NCBI GenBank assembly: GCA_963682055.1
Contig: OY821742.1
Coordinates: 2,317,816-2,381,815 of the forward strand
Length of the DNA stretch: 64,000 nucleotides
Source of the DNA: Primula veris
Lineage: Eukaryota > Streptophyta > Magnoliopsida > Ericales > Primulaceae
Reading direction: 5' to 3'
Part shown: positions 11,885 to 24,291 of the stretch, piece after piece
Layout: each line of letters begins with the position of its first letter
Numbering within the stretch: position 1 is the first letter of the stretch
Notes under the pieces: generated by a model
Databases searched by the model: none
Told to the model about the DNA's origin: nothing
Seen by the model: the letters and a program-made list of their open reading frames with translations, nothing else
Program-made: the position numbers and the translations under genes

Positions 11885-11892
11885 AATATATA
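11885..11892 (+). promoter_or_regulatory. TATA box of the PME gene
   Basis: AATATATATG lies about 80 bases upstream of the start codon at 11969, a plausible plant TATA box with a leader of roughly 50 bases. Confidence 0.4.
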
Positions 11893-11968
11893 TGAACTTG
11901 AAAGCTTCACAACCTATATTATCAACAAGAAACCATAGACACATCGAAGATAGGTTACATACAGGAGA

Positions 11969-14900
11969 ATGACATTCCCATTATCGACATTTTCCTTCAT
12001 GTTCTTATTCTCTTCCTTGTTCGTTTTATCCCTAGCCAAAGATTTTCCAAAAGACATCTACTATTGGTGTAACACAACTCCCCATCCCGAACCATGTCTA
12101 ACTTTCATGGGCGGATCCCAATATTTCCCTCGAGAACTATCCGAATTTAGAACAATGTTAGTTCACACGGCCCTAGAGCAAGCTCTCCAATCGCAAGCAA
12201 AAGGAATAGAACTCGGCCCGCAATGTCATAACAAGCGGAGGAAGGCAGCGTGGATTGATTGCTCAAAACTTTATGACAATACAATATTTCAACTAAATCG
12301 AACTTACAACGACCTAAATACCAAAAAGAGCATGTGCACCAATTTTGATGCACAAACCTGGCTCAGTACTGCTTTGACAAACCTTGAGACTTGTCGAATG
12401 GGGTCTCACGAACTAAACGTCTCAAACTTTATCTCTACAATTTTATCGAATAACGTGTCTGAGTTAATCAGTAACAGTTTGGCTGTAAATGAGAAGCTAG
12501 TTGGGAAAGAAGAAGTCAATGAAACGTATCCGGGTTGGATGATTAAGAAGGAGAGAAAGTTGTTGGAAACTTCGTCCCTATCTTCGAAAGCTGATTACAT
12601 AGTGTCAAAACGTGGGTCAAGAAACTTTAGGTCTATACAAGCGGCAATTAATCATGCGGTATCAAAGAGAAGAGGGAATCAAAGGATAGTTATACATGTG
12701 AAAAAAGGAGTTTATACTGAACATATTTTGATTAGTAATACTATGAGCAAGATCACGTTAATCGGGGATGGAATGAGAAAAACAATTATCACCGGTAGTC
12801 GGGGTGTCTCACAAGGGTACACAACTTATAACACGGCTACTGTAGGTAAGAAACCCTCTCTCTTTCCTTGCAGCTTTGTTTATTTACATATTTTAAATGA
12901 ATTTATTTCTTAATGTCCAATTGGAATGAACTGATTTTTGTTTACTTGAACATGTAGTAATGGTATTAATCATGGTACCATTATTGCATTATTCATATTA
13001 CGCATCTCCTCATGATTTAGGATCAAATGAGTGACCTTTTCTGGATAAATTTTTGGCTGACATACATTTACGTACTTTCTAAGCCTATTCTCTTTTGATT
13101 TTAAAATGACAACTTTTCTAGTGTTTTAATATTCGCTATATATCGGGATATACTCCCCACAAATTAAGTTGGTTAGTCTAAACAATGCTTAATTAAGTTT
13201 CACTTTTATTGAAGTTGGAAAACATTATCATGCTTCAACGTAACTGTCACGTTAGTATAAGATATGTTGAAGATATATCATTATAATCGAGTCTGATCAA
13301 AATATGAGAGATAAACCACACACCTCTCGACTACAAACTTCAAAGAAATATAACCTTAAATTCATCAAAAAAGATCCAAATACTTTTTTCGTTGAATGAG
13401 AAGTTTGAGTAAGAATTTAGAATTTTTATAAAAACACTAAAAATTTGTAACCAATCACATTATTCACATATGAAAATCATATATGAAAAGACGTGTGGTT
13501 TTAATTTGGTCCTGGTATTAAATTTGGTTCTTGAAATTTTTGGTTATTTTCTCGATGCATTGCAAAAGGAAGTAGCATGTGAGAAACTTGAAACAGGACA
13601 TTAAACTATTAATTATAGTAACCCTAGATTCTACAATTTTGTTTGACTCTCCATTTTTGAAATAAAAGTGGAGTACTAGTTACTCCAAATCCCAACAAAT
13701 TCCCCTTGTTCCCTTTTAAAATTTACCAAACTGGCCCCACTTTTTAGATGGTTCTAAATTCTAATAAATCTGCATTAACACTGAAAAAAAATACCAAATA
13801 GCGATAGGATTAGTGACGGTATTTTTTATTACGAGCTTATTAGCGACGGTTTTTGTGACGGTTTTGTGACAGTTTAGTCAATTTGTGACAGGTTTTTAAA
13901 TTAATGACAGATTTGTAACAGATTTTAACTCTTAATAAATCAAACATTATTTTGTAGGGATTGTTTCTTCTTTCTTTACAAAACTACGTTAACGTCGAAT
14001 CTCTAGCACAGAGTCATCAAAAACAAATGTGGAATAGAAATAATATGTCCTTGATAGTTGAAGACAGACGGGCCCTGAAAGCATCTAATAAAAATTAATA
14101 AAAAATAAAATTTTCTATGTATTTTTGAACAATATCTTCAAAATTAGCATATGAAAAAAAATATATGTAGAACATTGTTCCGTCTGATTTAAAATTATTG
14201 GTTACGTATACCTGAATTAATGCAGTATATATTTATATATACTCATGTACGCATACTCATTAGACCAATAAAACCATAAAATTTTGTTAGTTGTTCCATA
14301 TATATATATATATATTCAGGAGGTTATGCTCAATACTTTTTACGTTGTGTAAACCAATGTGTTAAAGGGGTGTTAAATTTAGTAAATGAATTTGAATGCT
14401 AAACGAGTTCCCTTAGCCAACCCGTATAAAAATTACCCTTAAAATTAAGAATTACGCGTATAATGTACAAACGATCTTTCTAATTTTCAGGAGTTGAAGG
14501 GGCCGGATTCATAGCCTACGGCATCACATTCCGCAACACAGCTGGCCCACAAAGAGGCCAAGCTGTGGCCCTCCGTTCGGCCTCTGATCTAGCTGCCTAC
14601 TATTCATGTGCCATAGAAGGATACCAAGATACTCTCTTCGTTCACTCCCAACGCCAGTTTTTCAAGTCGTGCTACATTTATGGCACCATAGATTTCATTT
14701 TCGGCAATGCTGCTGTCGTTTTTCAAAACTGCATGATCTACGTACGTAAACCATTATGGGGCCAACCTAACGCAATAACAGCCCAGGGCCGAGGCGACCC
14801 TTATCAGAACACAGGCATTTCTATCCAAAACTCAATGATCTTAGCTGCACCTGACCTAGCCCCTGTGGTCAAATCGTACAATACGTACTTAGGTAGACCA

Positions 14901-15185
14901 TGGCAGAAATTTTCACGAACGGTTTATTTAAAATGCTATTTCGGTAACTTAGTTAATCCCTTGGGGTGGTTGGCTTGGGAATCTTCAAGTTTTGCCCAAA
15001 CTACTGTTTTTTACGCGGAATATAAGAATATTGGTCCTGGGGCTTTGCTAAGGAAGAGAGTGAAATGGAAAGGGCATCATGTGCTAAAAAACACTAATGT
15101 CGCGTCACAATTTACTGTTACGAGTTTGATAGCGGGTGGGGCTTGGTTACCAGGCACGGGAGTTCCCTACACGGCTGGTCTTTGA
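11969..15185 (+). CDS. Pectin methylesterase with PMEI pro-domain (type I)
   Basis: Join 11969-12845 and 14491-15185, giving 523 aa. The donor G|GTAAG and acceptor TTTTCAG| restore TATV-G-VEGAGFI in frame (phase 1). The enzyme demethylesterifies homogalacturonan in the cell wall. Residues 1-23 are a signal peptide. A PMEI-like pro-domain follows (C34, C43, C86, C98, C123, C142), then a processing motif RKLL at 196-199. The catalytic beta-helix has GVYTE (247-251), GQAVAL (Q316), YQDTL (Q338, acid/base D339), GTIDFIFG (nucleophile D360) and LGRPW (R428, W430). All key residues are present and length is normal. The 1645-bp intron carries a CACTA-like MITE. The gene looks functional; a single intron at this position is usual for the family. 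Confidence 0.95.
13779..13959. mobile_element. CACTA-like MITE/terminal fragment in the PME intron
   Basis: Starts CACTGAAAAAAAATACC and ends ATTATTTTGTAGGG, whose reverse complement is CCCTACAAAATAAT: CACTA-like ends. The interior holds repeated GTGACGG / GTGACAG / GCGACGG words typical of plant CACTA subterminal regions. A related copy lies at 40548-40710. TSDs are not clear. Confidence 0.55.
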
Positions 15186-16115
15186 TTAGGGTTTAATTAA
15201 TTTGTACAATTTGTTGTGCATAGTAAAATTTGTTTGGACTTTGGATATTTATGATATAGAGCATATAATTTGGTTACTCCAGCACTACATAATGTTGTAG
15301 TGTTCTTACTTTCTTTCTTTCTTCTGGAAATGAAGGAGCATTTTTCATGCTTCTCTTTTCTGCTGAAGGTTTTGGTTGGATAATGTACTGTTGGTTATTT
15401 GGGTATATTTATACACCTATTCTCATTCCCATTTCACTGGTTTCAATCTCATTTCTCTTGATGTCTGTAAGTTAACTACCAATAAAATTTCTATAACGAG
15501 TTTCATATGCGGTATGCCATACATCCAAACTTCTTTTATGGCTTGTTTAGCTGCAGCTTTTAAGAATATAAATTGGCTTATTTAAGACTGAGTGAAAGAG
15601 CCGAAAATTTATCCACTTTAGAACTTCTAGCCTTTCTATATTGGAAAACAAACATTATAAACGAATGGCGGCAATCTGAGGTGAAATTAGCTAGATAAAC
15701 TGAGATTAGTTCTCAGAGTGTACATCTTAACTTGGTACTCCATTTTATATATGGTGCTATGGCCTATCAGAATTTTTGGCATAATAAAAACAAAGGGTAG
15801 GTTTACTTAATTTAGAGTTTTAACTTCACGATAGAACAGAACTCGCAGATAAGAAATGAATGGAGAAGTGGGATACCAGGTTTTTTATTGAGTTACATAT
15901 GTGCCATTTTGGATGAAGAGGCCAAAAACTAGTATGCCCCATTTTGGATCTCACTCGAATTTATAGCATCTGGAAAATGTGTCCTCTAAACTCCATACAT
16001 GAAAATTATAATTTCATTGAAAGAGTTCAAGGGTATATCATACATTTTTTTTTAATCCAACAAAACTTTTATAAATAAAGTCTCTATGGGATAAACCCAT
16101 GGTCATTACATCATC

Positions 16116-17308
16116 AATCTTGTTGAACCATGGGGTTCAATAATTGATTTTGATTATAACTTTGATTATGTTTTTAATGATTTTACGATTTCTCTATTTC
16201 GATGATATAATGCTTGTTTTTTCCAAAAAGAGAATTTGTAAATTTCAGAACGCCAGAAAGATAGAGCACAGAAAAACGAAGCCACAGGTTCAAGCGGAAC
16301 CAGAATCGGAGCTATAACGAAGAAGTTACGGGCTTTTGAAGATTAACGAGAAAACAGAGAAAACTGAAGAACGACCGATCGTCTGTACAAAAACGACCGA
16401 TCGTTTTTGTACCAATTTCTTCCAGAGAGTCCACAACAAAAACGATCGATCGAAACTCAGAAACGACCGATCGTTTTCTGAATAACGACCGATCGACTGT
16501 AGAAAACGACCGATCGTTTTCTGCAGTTTTCGAAAACAGCTTCTCAGCTTTTTCTGGAAAATAGCTTAAAACACTGAATATAGCCTCAACCACTTCTAAC
16601 GGTCACAACCCAGAAAAACAGACCTTTGGTCTACATATACAAGCTCAATCTCTCTTCCAAACGACCAATTATCATACACAACATCATCCTTCAACCTCTC
16701 TCATAAAAACCCTAAAAATCACCATTTTGGTGAAAATATTCGAGAAAGAGGGAAATTGAAGAAAAAGCCATACAAGCTCAATCATCATAAAAAACTCACA
16801 AGTTAGCTTATTTAGAAGCAATTAGAATAGTGAGTGTAGTTACATTATTGTAACAAAATTTGTAACGAGTGTTTTATAAACTCATTTTTGTGAGCGAGTG
16901 ATCGGGTAGAGGCTTTGTAAGCAAGTGAAGCTTAAAACCTCTAGGTCTTTCATTTCGGGACACTCATAAAGTGAGGGGGAGCTTAATCGTTCGATTAGCT
17001 CATTAGGATTGTAAAATCCGGGAAAAGAATTTTTAGTGAAATACTCGGTAGTACCGAGGAGAGGACGTATGCGCGTTTTGCCGAACCTCTATAAATCACG
17101 GTGTCATCTTCTTCCCTTAAACTTTTATTTTCCGCAAATATTTATTCTTGCTTGCTTGCGTTTGAATTTATTAACGTTTATTAACGCGTAAGCTTAGAAT
17201 TGCGTAAGTTGGGGTGTTAGTTGCACTTAAGTTTTAATTAGGCGAAAATCGCCATAAACCTTATTCACCCCCCCTCTAAGGTTTAGCCGCACACGGGCCA
17301 ACAAATCT
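16116..17308 (+). mobile_element. Solo LTR nested in the LINE 3' UTR, 5-bp TSD
   Basis: The LTR spans 16121-17303 (1183 bp), starts TGTTGAACC and ends GGGCCAACA, with perfect AATCT TSDs at 16116-16120 and 17304-17308. No internal region is present, so the full element was lost by LTR-LTR recombination. The 3' part holds a TTCACCCCCCCTCTAAGG motif common near the end of plant Ty1-copia LTRs, so a copia origin is likely but not proven. Confidence 0.9.
16371..16522. repeat. Six ACGACCGATCG motifs forming hairpins inside the solo LTR
   Basis: ACGA(C/T)CGATCG occurs near 16371, 16393, 16442, 16463, 16484 and 16506. Three copies sit in near-perfect palindromes at 16385-16412 (12-bp arms beginning GTACAAAAACGA), 16458-16480 and 16501-16522. 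This short palindromic array lies upstream of the presumed LTR transcription start. Confidence 0.85.
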
Positions 17309-17934
17309 ATTCTGAAAATTGACTAAGAACAGTCATACAAAATATTATTGCTAGGAAGGTGAAAAAACATGACTTAAAAAACCCAAAAGACCTAATGTTT
17401 CACCAGAAAAAGAGCACCCAAGAAAACAAAACGCCTCTTCTTATACCCCCTCCACATTGTTTCTCCTAGATCAGTAGTGATCTAAGGCGTTGATTCTTGG
17501 GTTTTCAATTTCCAATTAGCAAAAGGGCCTGGTTTAATGCAGTCTACACCCCCTAACAATATACACTTGAAAACTGACTAATGAAACTTAAGTAATGGCA
17601 AAAATCTTGTAGTACCAAAGTATGTTAATCTTTTAGGCCACCTGCATCTAATGTCGAAAGCTAATTAGTTAGGAAAAAGCACAAAACTTTTCTCAGACAT
17701 AAGTCCTCATTAAAAAGTTGCCTTTGAATTCAAAAAACAAAGCAAAAACAAGCTTCAGAAAAATATCCTCATTAGCTTTAGATATATGTTCTTATCCAAT
17801 ATCTTATAATTCCCAAACACAACATTATTCTCAGACTAAGAGCCTTCATTGAAAAGTTGCTTTGGTGATTCAGTTTACTTCAGAAAATCTCATCATTAGT
17901 TAAGGGGTATAAAACAAAAATGTTTTAAACCTTT

Positions 17935-20336
17935 CTAAGTCTTAAAATAGCTACCCCTTAGGCAAGGCGTGCTTTTTTGGTCCAGATAGTAAGCAGCATA
18001 TATATTCTTGGGTAAATCCATAGCTCTGCCTGTAATAAAATTATTACCATTTGACCCCATTTTGGTCAACCCATCTGCAGCTTGGTTCTGTTCTCTATAA
18101 ACATGGTTTACAGTGAGGCCAACATAATCCATAAGGGTGATTATATCCCTCCATATAGAAGCAAATTTTATGTCTTGATAGGACTTGGTTTTCCACCAAG
18201 TTACAATCATTTCAGAATCAGTTTCCACCAGTACATTCGTTACACCCATAGTGTAGCAAATAGTTAAGCCATCTTTAAGAGTCATCATCTCAGCATACAT
18301 ATTGGTCTGTTTACCCAAATAAGTAGAAAAAGCTAGAACCAGCATTCCTTTATGGTCTCTTAATATGCCACCACAACCACTAGAGTTATTGCTAAGTGAG
18401 GAGCCATCTAAATTTAATTTTAATCTACCATTAGGTGGACAATTCCACCAAACCAACTTGGCTTTTTTTCCTTTTACAGTGTATAGTTTTCAGATTTAAA
18501 GACATTAGTGTTAGACAATGAAAATTGTTAGATGGTTTTTTGGGTTTAAGTAAAAAATTAAGGTCTTGCAACCATTTAGTCATCTTTTTAATAATGGTTT
18601 CAGCACACATTTTCTCATTTTTAAATCTGTTTTTGTTCTTATTAAGCCATATCTCCCATATAACAATGAAAGGGACTAAAACAGCTAGCATACCAGTTTG
18701 AGAGGAGTCACATAAATTGCACCATTTTACCATATTTTGCTTCCAACAGTTGGTAAGGCATATATTGAAACCAAAAACATTTGCAAAGTAGATCCAAACC
18801 TGTTTACAAATATCACTGGAACCAAAAAGATGATCAGCTGTGTCAATGGTGTGATCCTTACAACAAGAGCAAATGGTGACTGTGCATATCCCAAATTTTT
18901 TAAGATCCTCATCAAGTTTGATAGCATTGTACCAAAGTTTCCAAGAGAAAATACTGATTTTAGTGGGTAAAATAGTATTCCAAATATACTTAGCCACATT
19001 TAAGATAGGTTTTGTTTCCCTTATAAAATTATAGGAGGTTTTTACAGTAAAATCCCCATTAAAAGTAAAAGGCCAGTATCTAACATCATCTTCTTTTCTT
19101 AAAACCAGAGTTTTGAAGGTAACTTTAAGTAAAAGCTCATTGCCCCCCATGTGCCATAACAAATTTGTGTCCCAGCCATTATTGTTAATGACCTGATTTA
19201 GCAGTACATTAGGAAAAATAACATTAAAAGACTGACAAAGGGGGCCATCTCCTAACCAATTTTCATACCAGAAACTAATGGAACCCTCATTAATATCCCA
19301 TAAACTATTATCCACCAGTATCTTAAAATGAGGATTAATCATTTTCCAAACATAAGAATGGGTGGCATTTACCACATGATCACCCCAATTAGGGTTGTTG
19401 TTACAGTATTTTTGAAACATAAACACAGTCCATGGAGATTCAACTTCCATTAGTCTCCAACACAGCTTGGCATGAAGAGCATTTATAAACTCCTTTAAAC
19501 TCCTCACCCCTATTCCACCTTCATTTACAGGGCAAGATAACTTCCCCCATCTCATCCAGTGATGCTTGATTTTTCCATCTGTCTCTCCCCAAAAAAAGTT
19601 AGCAAATTTGGTTTCAATCTTGTCAATGACTAGATTGGGGGGATTTAGGACAACAAGTATGTAAAGTGGCATGGAGGATAAGACATGTTTAATAAGGGTT
19701 AATTTAGCCCCAGCAGACAAAAAATTTGCTTTCCAACTAGCCACTTTCTTGCCAATTTTATCAATCAAGGGATCATACATGATAGAGGTAAGTTTAGTGT
19801 TGTGGAGAGCTATTCCTAGATACTTGGTTGGTAGAGAGCCCTCACTGAAACCAGTCGTTCTGGCTATAATGCTTTTCCTACCATTTTTAGGTTTATAGGT
19901 CAAAAAGACACTTTTAGCTTTATTAAGCATTTGGCCAGAAGCCTGTTCATACTTGTTGATAAAAGACATAAGCACTTCTAAATTGGATTTACTACCATTG
20001 GTAAAAATTAAAACATCATCAGCAAAAAGGATATGAGATATAGGTTATACATTAATGCAGGTTTTATAAGGCAGCAAAGTGCCTTTAATCATTAAATCTC
20101 TCAGTCTTCTACTTAAAACTTTTTCAGCTATAATAAAAAGAAGAGGGGAGAGAGGGTCTCCCTGTTTTAAACCTTTCCCAGAAGTAAAATAGCCAGTGGA
20201 AACCCCATTTAAACAAATAGAGTATTTAGCATTAGCTACACAACTCATAATAAGATCTATCCAATTTTTATCAAAACCAAAACAATCAAGGACTTTTATC
20301 AGAAAAGACCAGGTTAATCTATCAAAAGCCTTGGCC
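17935..20336 (-). pseudogene. LINE ORF2 remnant: reverse transcriptase and RNase H
   Basis: From 5' to 3' on the minus strand: RT palm motifs AKAFDR and GLKQGDPLSPLLF (20045-20336), the catalytic FADD box (about 20010), a thumb region, a zinc-binding RT-associated domain (WNTILPTKISIFSWKLW, then a Cys/His cluster) and an RNase H domain with LNLDGSS, AEMMTL, ETDSE and NQAADGL (17935-18456). This is the L1-like plant LINE architecture with C-terminal RNase H. It is broken by one in-frame stop (20045-20047) and one frameshift at an A-run near 18460. The endonuclease and ORF1 are missing through 5' truncation. Few lesions suggest moderate age. Confidence 0.92.
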
Positions 20337-20384
20337 ATATCATACATGAAGCACAACCAGAATCCAATGGAATAAGCCAAAAGC

Positions 20385-20416
20385 TTGGCTTCTTGGCTTC
20401 TTGGCTTCTTGGCTTC
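20385..20416. repeat. Four tandem TTGGCTTC units
   Basis: TTGGCTTC is repeated four times in copy A1, whereas the matching site in copy A2 (near 41055) has one unit, so it is a local slippage expansion. Confidence 0.8.
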
Positions 20417-21023
20417 TAGAGCTAGATCTAAGGAGGTACTTAATTTTGGCTCAGCCGTTACCTACAATTAGAATTAGTTTCCAGAATGTTTATACATATA
20501 AACCAGAACAATTATGTGCTAATTGTAATGTAGCTTTTGAAAACTGCCAGACTCGTATTATCTTTTGAGAAGTGTTTCGATTTATGTTGAACCTTATTTT
20601 TCAATAGGAAGTCACAGTTTGAACTTTGATCGAGTTGTCATACAATCCCGATTACTGCCTATGTGAAGGGACTCATTTTTATAACCCCAAATAAGTATTG
20701 AATTCTACCTTATAAAGAACAAATAAAATGCAAGAACAGAAACCAATTTATTAACTTCATGATGATCAATCTATGCCTTAATCCCAAGATTAAGGTTACT
20801 TTTTTACTACCTGCTATAGTCAGCTTCCACACGCATCGTCACATGATTTTAAACCTTAATATTCAAGCGATGTAGCGAAGAAGTAAATCATTTCTTCACA
20901 GACACAAAGATTTGGATTTTGGTGTAGTTGTCTAGTAAACAATGTAAAACATCTTTCAGCTAATTATTAACTTTACAACACAGAAATTTGCTTATCCATA
21001 TGAAAGTATTGCATAAATTGGTT

Positions 21024-21697
21024 TACGGCTCCGTTAATTTGTTTTATAGTAAAAGTTTTACATGAAGAAAATATTTATATGAGAAAATTTTACACTGTTA
21101 ACTTTTGTTTGTCTTTCATTTACGGTTGGTGTATAAAAAGTTTTTCACCGAAAATTTTATACAAACTCAAGTTTTTTTTACAAATTATTTTTTTAACAAA
21201 CAATTGGTAAAAATCTCAACATGTATATGAAACATCAGCTAAACACATATTTTCTTTCGTATACGTCACTTATAATAACTTATAAATTTTCAATCTCTCA
21301 TAAAATTAGAAGTACATAAGATATTATTGGTTTTTTAGATTTTTTAGAATTTATTTATTTATTTTTTCAGTTTTTGTTAGTTTTTAGAAGATTTCCAATT
21401 TTCTCTTTTTTTTATTGGTTAATTAGATGGAATTAGACTAATTATTAAATAATTTTGAAAGAATAGACCTATAATTAATAATAGTTACAATACTAGTATT
21501 AGAAAGAATACGTGGAGAGGCACCGTAAATCGTTTACATCTTTATTTGCGGTGTAATCGTTTCCTTCAATTTTACTGGATATGTGGAAAATAAATTTCAT
21601 AAAAAAATGTTTTACGGTAAACCAATCACCCGAAAAATGTATTTTACCCGTAAATGTTTGTTTGCACCAATTTTACATCAAAACAAACAGAGCCGTA
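21024..21697. mobile_element. 670-bp MITE with TA target duplication
   Basis: Element 21026-21695. The left end reads CGGCTCCGTTAATTTGTTTT, and the right end on the reverse strand reads CGGCTCTGTTTGTTTTGATG followed by TAAAATTGG. TA flanks both sides. The paralogous A2 site near 41734 reads CCCTTAATGTTAAG without the insert, an empty site that fits a TA duplication. A Tc1/mariner-like non-autonomous element is the simplest reading; the superfamily is not certain. Confidence 0.7.
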
Positions 21698-22280
21698 ATG
21701 TTAAAAGGTGGCTGTGGTTACTTTTTTCACACATGACCCTAACAAGTTTATGAAGTTTTTAATCTTGTAAATTTTCGATTTTATAAGGTTTTTCAACGAC
21801 TTACGCCAAGGTCATGTATGAAATAAATATTTAAATTTCAACTCCATACCTTATTACCAATACTTTAGGACAATAATAAACAATACATACTGAAATAGTC
21901 GGTTATTTTGCTTATTATTAACGTCAGGTTTGGATGGCACAGAGTGCAATAATGCCAGATGGGAAGAAAAAATAGGCCAAAACGTAAATTAACAGGAATA
22001 CAAGTTAATGATTAGTAACATTATGGCAGCCACTTCTGATGAGTAGGAATTTGTTAAATGTTAATGATAATCATAAATAATTTTCTATGTAAGGTTGCAA
22101 TTTTTAATTATATAACACCATCACTGAAAAACTCTTGTTTACAAAGTTGACCATCTAAAAAAAAACATTTCTTCTTCAATTATATACATCTACATCTTTC
22201 CCAAAGTCTAACCAATTTCCTTCAATCTCTCTCTTTCCACACAAGTTTGGTAACAAGAAGACTTAGTCTCTTAGATATAA

Positions 22281-24291
22281 CAATAGCTTCATGGAACCAA
22301 GATGATTTGTTTTACAGTTACGGTGTAAAAAATATTTCGAATATAAAATAAAATAAATAGGTTCTAATAAAAAAAAAATCTATGTTTAACATAAGATAAA
22401 ATAAATATAAAATTAAGACAAATGGTATTGGGTAATAAAATATATTTTTTAGTAATTTTGTTTGGAAAAATACAATGGTCATTTACGAAATTTGGTAATT
22501 TCAAGGTTAAAAAAACAACTAACATGATTTTAACTACTAACTTTACACTATCTTAAAGTCAATTTTACGACTATACCAACAATTATTTTGTTTAATTAGT
22601 GGACTATCAATGCATATATTTTAGAAAATTTTAAATTACACATATAAAAAACTAAAATTAAAAGTCGCTGCCGGGATGGCCACGGCCACCTCCAGCCACC
22701 CCTGGGTCCACCCCTGTTCATCAACTGTTGAATCAAGTTCATCCCTAGATGCTATTGAACATAATGGTAAACAAACATTCTTGAACCAAAACTATAACTT
22801 CTTTATTATAATGAGTAATTTGTTGTGAAGAAGGCAATACATTTAATTACTAAACCTAATAAATTGTTGTGTATATTCTCAGGGGTTGATAGTAGCGATG
22901 ATATTACCCCGTTGATGAAACATGTTCTCTTTTTTGATCGGAACGGGGATGGACTTGTATATCCATGGGAAACCTTTCAAGGTTCTTTCCTAATTCACAC
23001 ATTTGATGTTTTCCTAAAGAAAACTTTCTTTCTAGATAGTAATTCAAGGTCTTTAAGAGTCTAATTTGAGTTCATTGTTTTCTTTGTTAATTCAGGTTGC
23101 CGAGCAATCGGGATGAACTTTTTTATATCTGTATTTGCAACATTTTTCGTTAATCCACAACTTAGTTCTGCAACACGTCCTGTAATTGTCACCCGTTTTC
23201 TACTCTTTGGTTAAAAATATACATTTTGAAATTTATTCATTTGAATCCAATATTATAAATTTCTATTCCGGTTATACACAACTTTCAGGGACAAAATAAT
23301 TACCAGAACACTTATTTCACCATTTTAAAACTCTGCATCTCGAAGGCAAAGAGAAGTCATTCGAGATGCCAATTAAAAATAAAACTATAAAGTTCCCAAA
23401 CGTTGGAAGTAAGCATACTATATCCAAAGAGATAATCTATGATTTAATACAACTGGAATCACATGAATATCACCTTTGAAGCTAGGAGAATTTTCATTTG
23501 GAGTATCATTTTTAACACCTTTAAACCAACGATTTTCTGAAAGAAAACAAACGTTTTGTGAGGGATAATGCCCATTTATAAATCGCTTATCGCTTTTTGT
23601 AGAAAAGAACACACAAATTAATTTAGTGTAAAAATGCCATCATTAGACTCAGGCCAGTGCCAGATTCTTATATCGATCCATCCCCTATCTTCTAAGTTCT
23701 AACCATAACTTCAATATTTGTGGATCCTAAAATAAAGTTGTATAACCTAAATCATAGGCATTTGTGGGTTAAACACCTTCTCTAATGCATGACGTGTGAT
23801 GTTCATATTTGCAGGGTAAACCATGGTCTTTGTTAAGTTGTTTCCCAATTGAGATAGAAAACATGCACAAAGTAAAGCATACAAGCGATTCTAGTGCTTT
23901 CGATACCGAAGGAAGGTAATAATATGCTCCAAGTTTTCATCTTTGGTTATTAGAGAAGGGTATAAAAGGGATTTTGGAAGTTGGAACAGCAAAAATATCA
24001 TTTTATAACACAGAAACATGAAATATCCCCCAATAAAAGGGATAAACTGGAGTCCTCCACGCACGCGAGGACGCGAGCACACAACACACATTCTTGTTAA
24101 AATAATCATTGTTCGTAGATTTTCATATTTCTATCCATTTCGGTATATTATTTATTTTTGAAAGGTTTGTTTCATCGAAGTTTGAGGAAATATTCAGCAA
24201 ACATGCAAAAACTGAAGCCAATGCCTTGGCATCAAACGAACTCGAAGAAATGCTCCAGGCAAATAAGGAGCCAGGTAGATTTATGGACAAG
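22281..24291 (+). pseudogene. Caleosin pseudogene (copy A1)
   Basis: Exons match the A2 caleosin: exon 1 remnant 22281-22292 plus 22717-22766, exon 2 22883-22981 (EF-hand DRNGDGLVYPWE), exon 3 23096-23181 ([10 protein letters not shown], proline-rich NPQLSSATRP), exon 4 23815-23915 (CFPIEIENMHKVKHTSDS) and exon 5 24165-24290/24291 ([12 protein letters not shown]). Exons 2-5 are open and spliceable. However, the start codon is ATA instead of ATG, a 424-bp insert splits exon 1, exon 5 has a 3-nt deletion and an altered donor (AAG|GTAAAT), and exon 6 is absent because copia sequence begins about 80 bp downstream. The normal protein would be a lipid-droplet peroxygenase; this copy should be dead unless a fusion transcript exists. 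Confidence 0.88.
22288..22721. mobile_element. 424-bp insert in caleosin exon 1, hAT-like right end
   Basis: The insert is 22293-22716, flanked by TTCAT (22288-22292 and 22717-22721). The A2 paralog has a single uninterrupted GGCTTCATCAACTG. The right end on the reverse strand is CAGGGGTGGACCCAGGGGTG, a typical hAT-type terminus. The left end shows no matching inverted repeat and only 5 bp of duplication, so the left side may be deleted. Confidence 0.65.

Larger units (their letters stand above)
16035..20347 (-). mobile_element. 5'-truncated LINE with 11-bp TSD
   Basis: The TSD ATATCATACAT occurs at 16035-16045 and 20337-20347. Between them, on the minus strand, lies a LINE ending in a poly(A) tail (poly-T from 16045). 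The paralogous locus near 41010 lacks the insert, which confirms an insertion after duplication A. The 5' end is truncated within the reverse transcriptase: the LINE begins just before the AKAFDR motif, and the residues read before it come from the TSD and flank. Without the nested LTR it is about 3.1 kb. Its 3' UTR covers about 16046-17934. Confidence 0.9.

Noticed and set aside
16312..16593. 93-codon frame with repeated DRS motifs inside the solo LTR
   Set aside because: The DRS repeats are translation of the ACGACCGATCG motif array; it is LTR non-coding sequence.
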